Assembly (NCBI GenBank): GCA_963665455.1
Contig: OY762279.1
Coordinates: 4,340,001-4,404,000, forward strand
Length of the DNA stretch: 64,000 bases
Direction: 5' to 3'
Source of the DNA: VXNE01 sp963665455
Lineage (GTDB): Bacteria; Pseudomonadota; Gammaproteobacteria; Pseudomonadales; Azotimanducaceae
Both the position numbers and the translations under genes were made by a program. Under the pieces are notes generated by a model. That model was not told where the DNA came from. It was given only the letters and a program-made list of their open reading frames with translations, and ran no database searches. Positions within the stretch are counted from its first letter, which is position 1. Every line of letters begins with the position of its first letter. Shown one piece after another: positions 8,789 through 18,025 of the stretch.

Positions 8789-10278
8789 GCAGTCCCCTCC
8801 TCTTCTCCGCGCAAGCCACCCCGGTAGCGGGCCATGATAGCGTCCGTCGCCTCCCAGAACTCGGGCACCGCGGACCAGGACGCGAGGCGCTGCGCCATGA
8901 CGTGGGCGAACGCATAGTTCCGCGGCGCCGACGCGAGATAGAAGCGTTCGTACAGTTCGACCCGGCCGCCGAGGGCCGAGCCCACCATGTCCCACGCCGT
9001 GCGGAACAGGCGGGCGCGCTCGTCCGCGGACGCCTCGTCGGCACCCCGCAGGTAGTGCGCCAGCAGCCCTTCCAGCTCCGGGTCGTCGAAGTCGGCGCGG
9101 GCCGGAGTGGCCAGCAGGTTGTGGGCGCCGATGTTCTTCAGGATGTCGTTCACCCGCACCATCCAGCCCGGCATGGTCGGCCGCAACGCGATGAACGGGC
9201 GCTCGTCGCAGATCCACGTGCCGTCGCCGTAGTCGAAGGCGCCGTCCTCGGCGGCCTTGAGCGCGCTCCGGGTCAGTTCCGCATAGGACCAGAGCTCGCC
9301 CAGCATCTGGTTCGTCTCGCCGCGTCTCTGCTGACCGGTGACGTCCGCGATGCGCGACGCCAGCTCGTAGGCGAACTCCAGCTTCGTCAATGCACGGATG
9401 ACGGTCTGCTGCATGATGTTCCCCGTCCATCCCCGCTGCATCACGGTGTTGAATACCTCCGGGTTGGCGTTGCAGAAGACCCGCGACTTCGGGACCTCGA
9501 CGTGGTCGAAAATCATGAACGCGTCCTGCTCGTCGAAGCGGCTCGAGAAGGGCGCGTCGAAGGCGTCGCGGTCCGTGCCGTAGTGGTCCCGGCAGAGGAC
9601 CTTGAGGCCGGGGGCGTTCATGGGGACGGAGAACGCGAGGGCGATCTCCGGCTCGTCCGGCGGAACCGGGTGGGCCGGATACACGGCAAGTTCGTCCGCA
9701 AACGGGCCGAGGGTCGCGAGAATCCGGGCGCCGTGGACGATGATCGAGTCCGCCGTCTCGTCCACCTTACGCAGGGCGAGCTCGCGATTGACGCCCTCGT
9801 AGTCCGGCACGCGCTTGTCGACGATGGGATGGACGATGGTGTGGGTGAGCGCCAGGTCCCGCGCCGCGATCTCCCGTTGGAAGGCGAGGAGGTTGTCGTG
9901 GCCCTCCTCGTTGCCCGCTGCGCGCCAGAGACTCGGCTGCCCGGCGAACCCCGCAAACGTGACGTTGACGTAGTCCGGCGTCCGGCCAAGCATCCCCACG
10001 CTGTATCGGGCGAGCTTCCTCAGCCCCCGGTGGCGTCGATCCAGATCCTCGCGGCTGGTGGGGATGAGGTGGCTGATGTTGGTCTTGGCCCCGTCCCCGC
10101 CATCCATCAGGCAGTCGTCGGCATGCAGGTGTTGCCAGTCGAAGTAACCGGCCATCCCCGCGAGTGATCCCCGGAAGGCCTCGCAAGCCGTGACGTCCCG
10201 GATCGACTCGCCGTTGACCCAGACGGCGCGGTCGTCCTTCAGGCCGTTCAGATATTGCGGGCCGGTACGCGCTCCCAT
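8785..10278 (-). CDS. hpaB: 4-hydroxyphenylacetate 3-monooxygenase oxygenase subunit (HpaB family)
   Basis: A 497-residue member of the HpaB/PvcC FADH2-dependent aromatic hydroxylase family. It opens with the typical sequence TGPQYLNGLKDDRAVWVNGE and has conserved blocks such as RTPDYVNVTFAGFAG and FDHVEVPKSRVF. It ortho-hydroxylates a phenol to a catechol using FADH2 from a partner reductase (HpaC). No hpaC is present in the window, so the reductase must be encoded elsewhere. The true substrate may be 4-hydroxyphenylacetate or a related phenol. The open frame extends far upstream, but ATG 10278 matches family starts. First gene of the catabolic operon. Confidence 0.9.
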   Translation of the reverse strand: MGARTGPQYLNGLKDDRAVWVNGESIRDVTACEAFRGSLAGMAGYFDWQHLHADDCLMDGGDGAKTNISHLIPTSREDLDRRHRGLRKLARYSVGMLGRTPDYVNVTFAGFAGQPSLWRAAGNEEGHDNLLAFQREIAARDLALTHTIVHPIVDKRVPDYEGVNRELALRKVDETADSIIVHGARILATLGPFADELAVYPAHPVPPDEPEIALAFSVPMNAPGLKVLCRDHYGTDRDAFDAPFSSRFDEQDAFMIFDHVEVPKSRVFCNANPEVFNTVMQRGWTGNIMQQTVIRALTKLEFAYELASRIADVTGQQRRGETNQMLGELWSYAELTRSALKAAEDGAFDYGDGTWICDERPFIALRPTMPGWMVRVNDILKNIGAHNLLATPARADFDDPELEGLLAHYLRGADEASADERARLFRTAWDMVGSALGGRVELYERFYLASAPRNYAFAHVMAQRLASWSAVPEFWEATDAIMARYRGGLRGEEEGTA

Positions 10279-10428
10279 CGAAGTGCCCCTTGGGAAAGGA
10301 TGGAATGTAGCGCCAGCGGGGGCGACATCGCTACCCGCGCGCTTCGAAGCTCCGCTGCGGTTCGCATGGCTGGCCATGAACTGCGACACTGAGGCAAACC
10401 CCAAACGCACCCACGCGCACCTCCGCCC

Positions 10429-10791
10429 ATGCCGAAGCGACCCGAAAACCTGTACGACCGCTACCACGCACACATCTACTTCGACGAATCCACGGAGGAA
10501 CAGGCCCGCGCCCTGTGCATGGACGCCTGGCAGCAGTGCCATGTCGGCCTCGGCCGCTTCCATCGGTGCCCCGTCGGCCCACACCCGCAATGGAGCTGTC
10601 AGCTCACCTTCGACGCGGACGAGTTCGACCGGCTGATTCCGTGGCTCGATGCGCACCGCGGTGGCCTCGACATCCTCGTGCATCCGCTGACGGACGACGC
10701 GCTGGAGGAGCACACCTCGCTCGCCGCGTGGCTGGGCAACGAGGTGGGGCTATTGGTCGATGTGTTCGAACCTGGATCGGATGACTCTTGA
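10429..10791 (+). CDS. DOPA 4,5-dioxygenase family protein
   Basis: A compact 120-residue protein of the DOPA 4,5-dioxygenase family. Conserved His-containing blocks are visible: YHAHIYFD near the start, GPHP in the middle, and LVHPLTDD followed by EEHTSLAAWLG. The family includes fungal DOPA dioxygenase of betalain synthesis and bacterial homologues acting on catechols. Divergent from hpaB across a 150-bp gap, so it could share regulation with the catabolic operon and supply a second ring-opening activity. Confidence 0.88.
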   Translation: MPKRPENLYDRYHAHIYFDESTEEQARALCMDAWQQCHVGLGRFHRCPVGPHPQWSCQLTFDADEFDRLIPWLDAHRGGLDILVHPLTDDALEEHTSLAAWLGNEVGLLVDVFEPGSDDS

Positions 10792-10924
10792 CGGCGTTGG
10801 CACCGCCTCGGCAGCGCTCGTCCAGTTGGTCAGCCGGCCGATCGATATCCCAATCGACGGCGCGTTGGCGGCGCATCCGTTCGTACGTTCTGCCTTGAAC
10901 TGATCCGTTACGGCGGACCTGTAC

Positions 10925-11070
10925 TTGATCTCAATGCTGACACGCCTAGATGAACACACCCTGGACGCAAGAATGTCAGAAGCGTGTGACATCAAGCGGC
11001 CGAAGGGGAGCCGGTACGCAACAGGGCCCTCGGCTTCGAGCCGCACGCCCGACTTCAACGCGGCCGCCAC
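10925..11070 (-). pseudogene. possible PD-(D/E)XK-like gene remnant
   Basis: The 318-bp gap between flanking genes holds only this. On the minus strand a short open stretch translates to SHASDIL followed by VSIEIKYRSAVTDQFKA, which resembles the catalytic part of PD-(D/E)XK nuclease-like proteins, where IEIK is the core. No start or complete domain surrounds it, and downstream residues do not continue the family pattern. I read it as a decayed fragment; chance resemblance is possible. Nothing else is recognisable in 10792-11109. Confidence 0.25.
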
Positions 11071-11109
11071 GCGATCCGACTCCTCACCTGGCCTCGGACA
11101 AGCCCTCCC

Positions 11110-11898
11110 CTACCGCCCAGTGAACCGCGCCTCGCGCTTCTCCAGGAATGCCCGCACGCCCTCGTGGTGGTCCTCGCTGCGGAAGCACGCCTGCAGTGCC
11201 TTGAAGCTCTCCGGGATGTGCTCCTCCACGCTGCGCGAGAACCCCTCGTAGACCAGTTCCTTGGTCAGGCGGTGCGAGAACGGCGAGCCGCGCAGAATGG
11301 CGTCCGCGAGTTCGCGGGTGCGGCTGGCGAGGTCCTCCGGCGCCACCACGTCGTGGGCGTAGCCGATTTCCTTCGCCTCGTCGGCGAGGAGGAAGCGACC
11401 GGTATAGAGGAGTTCCAACGCGCGCGGAACGCCGATCAGCCGCGGCAGGAGCCAGCTCCCGGCACCGGTGTCCGGGACTAGGCCGCGTTGCGCGAAGATC
11501 CACGAGATTCGGGCCCGTGTGCTCAGGATGCGGATGTCCGCGTGACTGGTGAACTCCGCGCCCATGCCCACGGCGAAGCCGTCCACCGCACAGACGGTGG
11601 GTTTCGGGCAGGAGGCGAGCGCCCACCAGCCGATGCCGGGTTTGCGGTCGGTGGCGGTGCTCTCCCGTTCTTCCGGTGACTGCTCGTTAAGGTCCGACAG
11701 GTCCGTTCCGGCGCAGAAGCTCCCGCCGGCGCCCGTGACCACCAATACGTGGACCGCATCGTCCTTGCTGGCCTCCCGGATGAGGCGGCCGTACTCGGCG
11801 TTCATGGCGTGGGTCATCGCGTTGCGCCGCTCGGGGCGGTCGATCGTGATGGTGGCGACGCGGTCCTCGACGTCGTAGTGGATGTTGTCGTGACTCAT
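11110..11898 (-). CDS. enoyl-CoA hydratase/isomerase family protein
   Basis: A 262-residue crotonase-fold protein. The oxyanion-hole segment GAGGSFCAGTDL is near residue 56 and the second one is AVGMGAEFTSHAD. Acidic residues follow in the LVPDTGAGS region, so hydratase or isomerase chemistry on an acyl-CoA is likely, with the substrate unknown. A likely partner is the acyl-CoA dehydrogenase and MaoC genes nearby. It begins 30 bp after the end of the fused molybdo-enzyme gene on the same strand and may be co-transcribed with it. Confidence 0.92.
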   Translation of the reverse strand: MSHDNIHYDVEDRVATITIDRPERRNAMTHAMNAEYGRLIREASKDDAVHVLVVTGAGGSFCAGTDLSDLNEQSPEERESTATDRKPGIGWWALASCPKPTVCAVDGFAVGMGAEFTSHADIRILSTRARISWIFAQRGLVPDTGAGSWLLPRLIGVPRALELLYTGRFLLADEAKEIGYAHDVVAPEDLASRTRELADAILRGSPFSHRLTKELVYEGFSRSVEEHIPESFKALQACFRSEDHHEGVRAFLEKREARFTGR

Positions 11899-11928
11899 GG
11901 TTCCTCTCGGCGCTCGTTCGCGCGAATA

Positions 11929-14535
11929 CTACATTTCGGCGGCCACCCGCCGCAGCCGCTCCGGTGTCATCGGCAGGTCCCGCACGCGCAGTCCCGTAGC
12001 GGCGAACACGGCGTTGGCGAGGGCACCCGAGGTCGGGCCAACCGTCGCCTCGCCGGCGCCGAGGGCTTCGTCCTGCGGATGATCCAACAGGATCGTGCGG
12101 ACTTCGGGTGCCGCACCGAACCGGAGGATCGGGTAGTCGTCCCAATCGCGATCCGCCACGACGCCTTCCGCGTCGAATCCGACGGCCTCGAGGAGGCACC
12201 AGGAAACCGCCTGGACCGCGCCGCCCTCCAACTGGTTGCGCAGACCATCGGGATCGATCACGCGCCCTGCGTCGGCAGCGATCCAGAGTCGAGGAACGCG
12301 TACCTCCGCCGTGTCCTCGTCCACGGACACCTCCACGACCACCGCGGCGCAGCATTGCCGGTTCTTGTAGCGGGCGATGCCGATGCCGCAGGGGCCATTC
12401 AGGCCGCCGGAGAGTTCCAGCGCCGCGTCGAGCACGGCGAGTGCCCTCGGATCGTGACCAAGGTGTTGGCGACGAAAGTCGTCGGGCGGCACGCCTGCCG
12501 CAAGCGCCAACTCGTCCATGAACGATTCGATGGCGAACACGTTGCCCTGTGCGCCGAGCCCGCGCAGCGCGGAGGTGCGCACGGGGGCGTCCCGGATGAA
12601 GTGCTTGGTCACGCGTGTGTCCGGGAATCCGTAGATCGGCATCGCGTTGCGGTGGATGCCGACCTCGGGCGCCAGTGCGGGCCGGGGAGGGCTCGGTGCT
12701 AACGGTTCCTCGAGCCAACGGGCCGCGAGCACGTCCACGCCCGGTGCCCGGGGATGCGGGCGGGCGACGTGGGTGAAGCCATACACGTCGTGTGTCCAGG
12801 TGACGACCCGGCCGTCGGCATCGAGGTCCGCCCCGAGTTCGACGTGCATGGGGGGACCGAGGGGCTCGAACCGGTGTTCGTCTTCCCGGGACCACTTCAT
12901 CAAGACCTTGCGTCCTGGGACCGCCCGCGCCACCAAAGCGGCGTCGAGGGCCACGTCATCCGCACCGTTGTGGCCGTAGCAACCCGCGCCTGGTACGTGA
13001 CGCACGTCGACGCTCGCCGCATCCATGCCAAGCACCCTGGCCAAGACGTGCCGCAGCGGCGCCACGCCCTGGCTCGCGCACTCGATGTAGAGCCGTTCGC
13101 CGGTCCAGCAAGCCATCGCGGCCGAAGGACCGAGCGATCCGTGCATCAGATACGGCCGCGTGTAGTGCGAACGGTGCTGCGTGACCGGGGGACTCCACTC
13201 CGACTTGGTAGGCACGCCGTCCCGCAGCGGCAGCGCCTCGGCCGCTTGGCGGCGGGCGACGTCAATACGCGGCGTCCCCGGAACGTCACCGACGCGCCGC
13301 CATCGCGCCGCGCCCGCCACCCGCTCCGCCAGCCGTACCGTCTCGTACTCGTCCGGGTCCGCGACGGCGACGAAACTCCCATCGACGATCAGGACTCCCG
13401 GTATGGCCACTGTCGTGTCGAGGCCCTGCAGCCGGTGGTGTAGCGACGGTGGACGCACGGGCCGGGCGTGGAGTTCGGCGGTTGCGTCGTGAACGAACGC
13501 CGCCACCGTCGCCTTCCCCAGGACGTCCGAACGCCGATGACCCTCTTGTCCGATCAGTGCATACGCATGCGGGGGCTTCTCCGGAACGCGGTGGTCGATC
13601 TCGACGTCGAGCCCTTCACGCGCCAACGTCCAGTAATCGAGTGGCTCGTTCACGCCGGGACCGGTGATCTCGCCGTTCCGGACGGCCAAGTCCCGATGCG
13701 GCACGCCGAGCCGCTCCGAGGTGCGCTCCAGCAACAGCTTTCGCGCCCAGGCACTCGCCTGCCGCAACGCGGCGCCGCTCGTCTCGATGGACATCGAGCC
13801 AGCGGTGACGCCCTCGTCCGGCGTGTGTCCCGTGTGGGCGGACACGACGGAGACGCGTTCCAGCGCCACGTCCAGTTCTTCGGCGACGATAACCGCGAGG
13901 GCCGTCAGCAAGCCCTGGCCGATCTCCACTTTGCCCGTGAACGCCAACACACGGCCGTCCTCCGGGAAGCGGATCCAGCTTACTAGGGAGGGCGTGGCCA
14001 CCAGCGCAGGGGGTAGCGCTTCCGTCTGTGGATGCGCGGCGTCGTCCCCGGTCGGTGTCTGGCTTCGGACCATGGCCCCGCTGTCAGAAGATTCCCCCCG
14101 GGCCAACGCCATCAACGCCCGCACCACGCGCGGATGACTGCCGCAGCGGCACAGTTGCGGTTCGAGCGCGCGGGCGATGGCTTCGGGTTCGGGATGCGGT
14201 CGCTGCCGGAACAGGGCCTCCGCGGCGACGACGATCCCGGGGAGGCAGAAGCCGCACTGCGTGGCGTTGGCCTCGATGAGGGCGCGGCGGACGGGCGTGT
14301 CGAGCCCTGCGGCCGTCTTGACGTGACGATCCTCGACCGCGCTAGTGGGAAGCGTGCAGGCGTGGGCAGGAACGCCGTCCACCAGCACCCGGCAGGCGCC
14401 GCACTGTTCGCGTCCGCAACCGACCTTCGGCGTCATGTCCGCGACTGGCGGACTGCGCAAGGTGTAGACGAGCGGCGTCTCAGCGGCTTCGGCAGGCAGG
14501 CCGACCGGGCGGTCGTTGAGGCGGAAGCGGATCAT
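11929..14535 (-). CDS. xanthine-dehydrogenase-family protein, fused 2Fe-2S and molybdopterin subunits
   Basis: An 868-residue fusion. Residues 1 to about 150 form the two-[2Fe-2S] subunit (CGREQCGACRVL, then CGFCLPG and CRCG). The rest is an isoquinoline-1-oxidoreductase (IorB)-type molybdopterin-binding subunit, with the catalytic-Glu region GEATVGPTSGA near the C-terminus. No FAD subunit is fused or adjacent, as in the Ior group, where electrons pass to a cytochrome or another acceptor. In most relatives the two parts are separate genes. Substrate is probably an N-heterocycle or aldehyde. ATG 14535 overlaps the stop of the preceding gene by 4 bases. Confidence 0.88.
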   Translation of the reverse strand: MIRFRLNDRPVGLPAEAAETPLVYTLRSPPVADMTPKVGCGREQCGACRVLVDGVPAHACTLPTSAVEDRHVKTAAGLDTPVRRALIEANATQCGFCLPGIVVAAEALFRQRPHPEPEAIARALEPQLCRCGSHPRVVRALMALARGESSDSGAMVRSQTPTGDDAAHPQTEALPPALVATPSLVSWIRFPEDGRVLAFTGKVEIGQGLLTALAVIVAEELDVALERVSVVSAHTGHTPDEGVTAGSMSIETSGAALRQASAWARKLLLERTSERLGVPHRDLAVRNGEITGPGVNEPLDYWTLAREGLDVEIDHRVPEKPPHAYALIGQEGHRRSDVLGKATVAAFVHDATAELHARPVRPPSLHHRLQGLDTTVAIPGVLIVDGSFVAVADPDEYETVRLAERVAGAARWRRVGDVPGTPRIDVARRQAAEALPLRDGVPTKSEWSPPVTQHRSHYTRPYLMHGSLGPSAAMACWTGERLYIECASQGVAPLRHVLARVLGMDAASVDVRHVPGAGCYGHNGADDVALDAALVARAVPGRKVLMKWSREDEHRFEPLGPPMHVELGADLDADGRVVTWTHDVYGFTHVARPHPRAPGVDVLAARWLEEPLAPSPPRPALAPEVGIHRNAMPIYGFPDTRVTKHFIRDAPVRTSALRGLGAQGNVFAIESFMDELALAAGVPPDDFRRQHLGHDPRALAVLDAALELSGGLNGPCGIGIARYKNRQCCAAVVVEVSVDEDTAEVRVPRLWIAADAGRVIDPDGLRNQLEGGAVQAVSWCLLEAVGFDAEGVVADRDWDDYPILRFGAAPEVRTILLDHPQDEALGAGEATVGPTSGALANAVFAATGLRVRDLPMTPERLRRVAAEM

Positions 14536-15452
14536 TCGGCAAGCACCGCGTCGAGCGCGTCCTCGTGGCCGAGTCCGAGCACCCACGCCTCCTCGTTCTC
14601 GATCACACGCCGCTCCTTGCGAGTCAGCGAAGGGGCACCATCGAACAACGGCGCCAGTCCGCCGCACGCATCGAGTCGGGAGTACGCGAGCGCGTTGATG
14701 CGCACCTGGGCCCGGTCAAGAATCTCGCCCGATTCGCGCAAACGGGCCACCGCCGCCCGCAGCAGGGACGGGTAGAGTTCGGCCAGCACCACCGGCTCGT
14801 TCGGAAGCCGCAATCCCCCGTCGAGCGGCCACACCGCGACCCGGCCCGCGAGGGCTGAACCTCTGCTCAGTCGCGCCAGCGCCGGCAACCCCAGCAACGC
14901 TTGGGAACCCACGGAGCCCGCGTAGGCGAGCTGCCAGAGCGTCTTCGCACCCTTGGCGTGCTCGTCCGAAATGCGGCGTTCGGGAGGATGAGACTCGCGG
15001 CACGTCCGGTCCCGTGCGTGGGTCGGCACACCCGGGTGGTCCCACATCGCCGGCCGCCCCCAACACGGCCCGCCCCCCGGATAGCAGCGGTTGATCTCCT
15101 CGGCCACCGCGTAGCGATTGTTGCCGTTGTCCGGTCCGTCCTCGATGCGCTCCGCCATCCAATCCCAAAGTGCGAAGGCCGAGGCACAACCCGTGAGATG
15201 CGCCGCCACGCCCTTCGGATAGCCAAAGGGGAAGTCGAAGCCGACGAGGACGCGCCGACCGGTAGCGATTTCGGCCGTCAGTAGGGCCTCGAGCCGCGTG
15301 ACAGCCTCGCCACGCGTACGGACGTACTCCAGACGCTCCACCACCCCATCCCGGGCGACTGCCCACCAGATGGCGTCCTTCGTGGGCCGTTTCGGGCTCG
15401 GCTTCGAACGGGCCGACCAATCGACGACGACATGGGTGTCGAAAAGCGGCAC
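14532..15452 (-). CDS. conserved protein, possibly DUF429/RNase H-like fold
   Basis: A 306-residue protein of unassigned function. It opens with a beta strand ending in an Asp (THVVVDWSARS), then WWAVARDG, and a second acidic strand VLVGFDFPFGYP. This pattern recalls the RNase H-like DUF429 group. Homologues are often named after cofactor genes without proof. ATGA overlap with the molybdo-enzyme gene indicates translational coupling and suggests a role linked to that enzyme, for instance its maturation (inference). The C-terminal ENEEAWVLGLGHEDALDAVL segment is also conserved-looking. Confidence 0.6.
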   Translation of the reverse strand: MPLFDTHVVVDWSARSKPSPKRPTKDAIWWAVARDGVVERLEYVRTRGEAVTRLEALLTAEIATGRRVLVGFDFPFGYPKGVAAHLTGCASAFALWDWMAERIEDGPDNGNNRYAVAEEINRCYPGGGPCWGRPAMWDHPGVPTHARDRTCRESHPPERRISDEHAKGAKTLWQLAYAGSVGSQALLGLPALARLSRGSALAGRVAVWPLDGGLRLPNEPVVLAELYPSLLRAAVARLRESGEILDRAQVRINALAYSRLDACGGLAPLFDGAPSLTRKERRVIENEEAWVLGLGHEDALDAVLAE

Positions 15453-15482
15453 CCCGTGTGCCGTTCTGTGGCAGTTCCGTCC

Positions 15483-15917
15483 CTACCCCGCCGGCACTCG
15501 CACCGTCGCCGTCCCGAAGACCCGCGTCTCCTCGCGCTCGTTGACGATGGAGATGTCGATCTCGACGGTCCCGGCGTCCTCGTCGATGTCCGTCACCACG
15601 CCCACGATGCGGTGCGGGTGATCGACCAGCACCGGCGCCCGGAACACCGTGTCGATGGCCACGATCTCGGATTTCGGCGCCCAGCGGTGGATCATCGCCC
15701 CGAGATAGCCCTGGCTCATGACGCCGGGCACGATCGCTCCGGGGAAGCCCTCCTTGCGCGCCACCTCGTGGTCCGTGAAGCGACCGCCGCCCCAGCCGAC
15801 CTCGCGGCCAAAGCGCTTGACGTTCTCAAGCCCGGTATCCGGCGCGAAGGCCGGAAGTTCCGCACCGAACTCGACGTCGGTGATCGTCGCAACGGTCTCT
15901 TGTGCCGACTCACTCAC
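15483..15917 (-). CDS. MaoC-family hot-dog dehydratase
   Basis: A 144-residue hot-dog-fold protein of the MaoC hydratase group. The hydratase-like segment is FTDHEVARKEGFPGAIVPGVMSQG, with the catalytic His replaced or shifted relative to R-hydratases (H in TDHEVA). It is preceded with an 8-base overlap by a second hot-dog gene. Such adjacent half-size genes usually form a heteromeric (R)-specific enoyl-CoA hydratase, as in actinobacterial HsaE/ChsH systems. Probably involved in a beta-oxidation-like route along with the nearby acyl-CoA dehydrogenase. Confidence 0.85.
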   Translation of the reverse strand: MSESAQETVATITDVEFGAELPAFAPDTGLENVKRFGREVGWGGGRFTDHEVARKEGFPGAIVPGVMSQGYLGAMIHRWAPKSEIVAIDTVFRAPVLVDHPHRIVGVVTDIDEDAGTVEIDISIVNEREETRVFGTATVRVPAG

Positions 15918-16356
15918 TGGACCTCTCCCGTATCACGGTGCGCGTATCGGCGTTCGCGACATGCGTGCCGTCCTGGTCATAGAGCTCCATGCGCCGCACT
16001 AGGAACACCATGCGGCCGGAGCGGCCCGTCTTCGTGTAGATGTCGTGCATGTGGGACTTGCCCGTCAACGTCGCCCCGGCGCGGATCGGCGCCATCCACT
16101 CGACACCCTTGCCGGCGTCCATCCCGACGCCGCCGAGGGTGGGAAAGTCGGACGGCAGTGCGCGTCCGCCCACGAGGGTGGAGACGTAGGTCGGCGGCGC
16201 CTGGAAGTCCGGATCGTCCGGGTCCGTGAACCGTGGATCGGTTTCGCCGCACGTCCGGGCATACTCGGCGAATGTGTTCCCGTCGATCTCGAACTGCACC
16301 GCGTCGAACTCCCGGTTCAGGAAACCGGCCCGCAACTCATCAATGTCGGCCTTCAA
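15910..16356 (-). CDS. MaoC-like N-terminal-domain protein (hot-dog)
   Basis: A 148-residue hot-dog protein matching the MaoC_dehydrat_N type (FAS1-like dehydratase half). Features include the acid-rich TDPRFTDPDDPDFQAPPTY loop and the central GKGVEWMAPIRAGATL strand. It overlaps the second MaoC gene by 8 bases, so the two products probably associate as a two-chain hydratase. The start is ATG 16356, with the family-like opening helix. Confidence 0.85.
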   Translation of the reverse strand: MKADIDELRAGFLNREFDAVQFEIDGNTFAEYARTCGETDPRFTDPDDPDFQAPPTYVSTLVGGRALPSDFPTLGGVGMDAGKGVEWMAPIRAGATLTGKSHMHDIYTKTGRSGRMVFLVRRMELYDQDGTHVANADTRTVIRERSSE

Positions 16357-16398
16357 AGCGCTTACTCCCGTTGGAAATCTCTTGCGTCGGTGGCGTCG

Positions 16399-17916
16399 TC
16401 AACGCATGTCCGACGTGGCAATACCGTCCCATGCGACCCGTTCCCCCTCGAACGGCGCTTCCCGCACGCCGGCGAGCGGACCGATCATCATCGTGGCCCG
16501 ATTCTCTCCATACGGCGGCCACTCCCCGAGCGACTCCGTGCTCGGGTCGCCGGTGCGCGCGAACGCCGTCCAAGCGTCCATCGTGGCGTCCGCGAGCGCA
16601 TCCGCGGCAGGCCCGGCACCGAACATCCCCGCGGTATCCGGCGTCACGTCGTGGGTACCGAACACGAAACCGATGTCCACGCCATGCTGCGCCCCGCTCG
16701 CCCCGTCCATCGCCGGACTGATCCAGTCGAACACGTAGTGATAGACGGGTCCGTGCGACCGGTGGGCGTCCAGCAGCCGCGTGGAGGGCACGCCCATCAT
16801 GCGGCTCGTGTCGATCGCCGCGTAGAGGGAGGCAGAGTCCACCGGCGCCAAGCGTTGCCCCCGCGCCGTTCGGTAGGCGTCGATGAGTGCGTTCGCATCG
16901 TGACCGGGAACCAGCTCGTGCACGCGCGTCACCAGGTCGCCGTCGCCAAGCCCCGCGATGGCCGCCGTGGACATCTCGTCCCGCGTCGTCCCCACCATCA
17001 GGGGCATGCCGGCGTGCGTGCCCGAGCCCAAGAGCGGCTCCGGCCAGTCCGTGATCGTCTCCCCGTCTATCACGGGCTTGGCCCAGCGGTTGCGGATGGC
17101 GGGGTCCGGGCTCGCGGCGGCTTCCATGAATGATGGGACCGCAGCCATCATGTCCTCGGTGCTGGCGGCGCACAGCGCATCCGGATCGCTGGTCCCGAAG
17201 GCTTCGAGCATCGGCTTCGCGATGTAGTCCACCGCTTCGTCCACGCTGAAATGCGAGTGGCCCGGGCCGCTCTGCGCGATGGCCTTGTGGAAGAGCCCGC
17301 GCGCGGCCGGCATCGAGAGCACGGACACGACGCTCATGCTGCCCGCGGACTCGCCGAAGATCGTGACGTTGCCCGGGTCGCCGCCGAAGGCCGCGATGTT
17401 GTCGCGCACCCATTCGAGGGCCGCGACCTGATCGAGGATGCCCTCATTCCCGGTGGACGGGATTTCGCCGTTGGTCAGTTCCTTCAGCCGCACGAAGCCG
17501 AACGCGCCCATGCGGTAGTTGATCGTGACCACGACCACCCCGCGCGACGCGAGGCCGCTGCCGTCGTAGAGATCCTGCGACCCCGATCCGATGTAGAAGC
17601 CACCACCATGGATCCAGAGCATCACGGGGCGGCCCCCGTCGTCCGTCCCCGGCGTGTAGACGTTGAGGTAGAGGCAATCCTCCGATTCCGGCTGATCGAT
17701 CAGCAGGGCCGGCGGAAGCAGAGGGCTCTTCTCCTGCGGGGCGATGTTGCCGAACTCCAGCGCATCGCGCGTTTCCGTCCACGGCTCCGGCGGCTGCGGC
17801 GGCATCCACCGAAGATCGCCCACCGGAGGCGCGGCGTAAGGGATGCCCTTGAACACGGCGAGGCCGTTCTCGCGGGCACCGCGTACTGGCCCGCTGTTGG
17901 TCTGAACGACGGTCAT
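16399..17916 (-). CDS. type B carboxylesterase
   Basis: A 505-residue carboxylesterase/lipase of the type B (cholinesterase-like) family. It begins TVVQTNSGPVRGARENGL and has the oxyanion HGGGFYIGSG. The nucleophile elbow is FGESAGSMS, with Ser near residue 188; a Glu and a His are expected in the C-terminal half. No signal peptide is visible. The open frame continues upstream, but ATG 17916 fits the family start. Substrate unknown; cytoplasmic ester hydrolysis is likely. Confidence 0.92.
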   Translation of the reverse strand: MTVVQTNSGPVRGARENGLAVFKGIPYAAPPVGDLRWMPPQPPEPWTETRDALEFGNIAPQEKSPLLPPALLIDQPESEDCLYLNVYTPGTDDGGRPVMLWIHGGGFYIGSGSQDLYDGSGLASRGVVVVTINYRMGAFGFVRLKELTNGEIPSTGNEGILDQVAALEWVRDNIAAFGGDPGNVTIFGESAGSMSVVSVLSMPAARGLFHKAIAQSGPGHSHFSVDEAVDYIAKPMLEAFGTSDPDALCAASTEDMMAAVPSFMEAAASPDPAIRNRWAKPVIDGETITDWPEPLLGSGTHAGMPLMVGTTRDEMSTAAIAGLGDGDLVTRVHELVPGHDANALIDAYRTARGQRLAPVDSASLYAAIDTSRMMGVPSTRLLDAHRSHGPVYHYVFDWISPAMDGASGAQHGVDIGFVFGTHDVTPDTAGMFGAGPAADALADATMDAWTAFARTGDPSTESLGEWPPYGENRATMMIGPLAGVREAPFEGERVAWDGIATSDMR

Positions 17917-18025
17917 CTTGCAGTTTCCCCCGTGCGATGGTGCAGCGCCTAATGCTACCGCAGTTCTCCGGGGGCCCGGCCTCCGTCTGGTATCGTAGCG
18001 CCCTCGACCACGAGGGCTTCGGACC

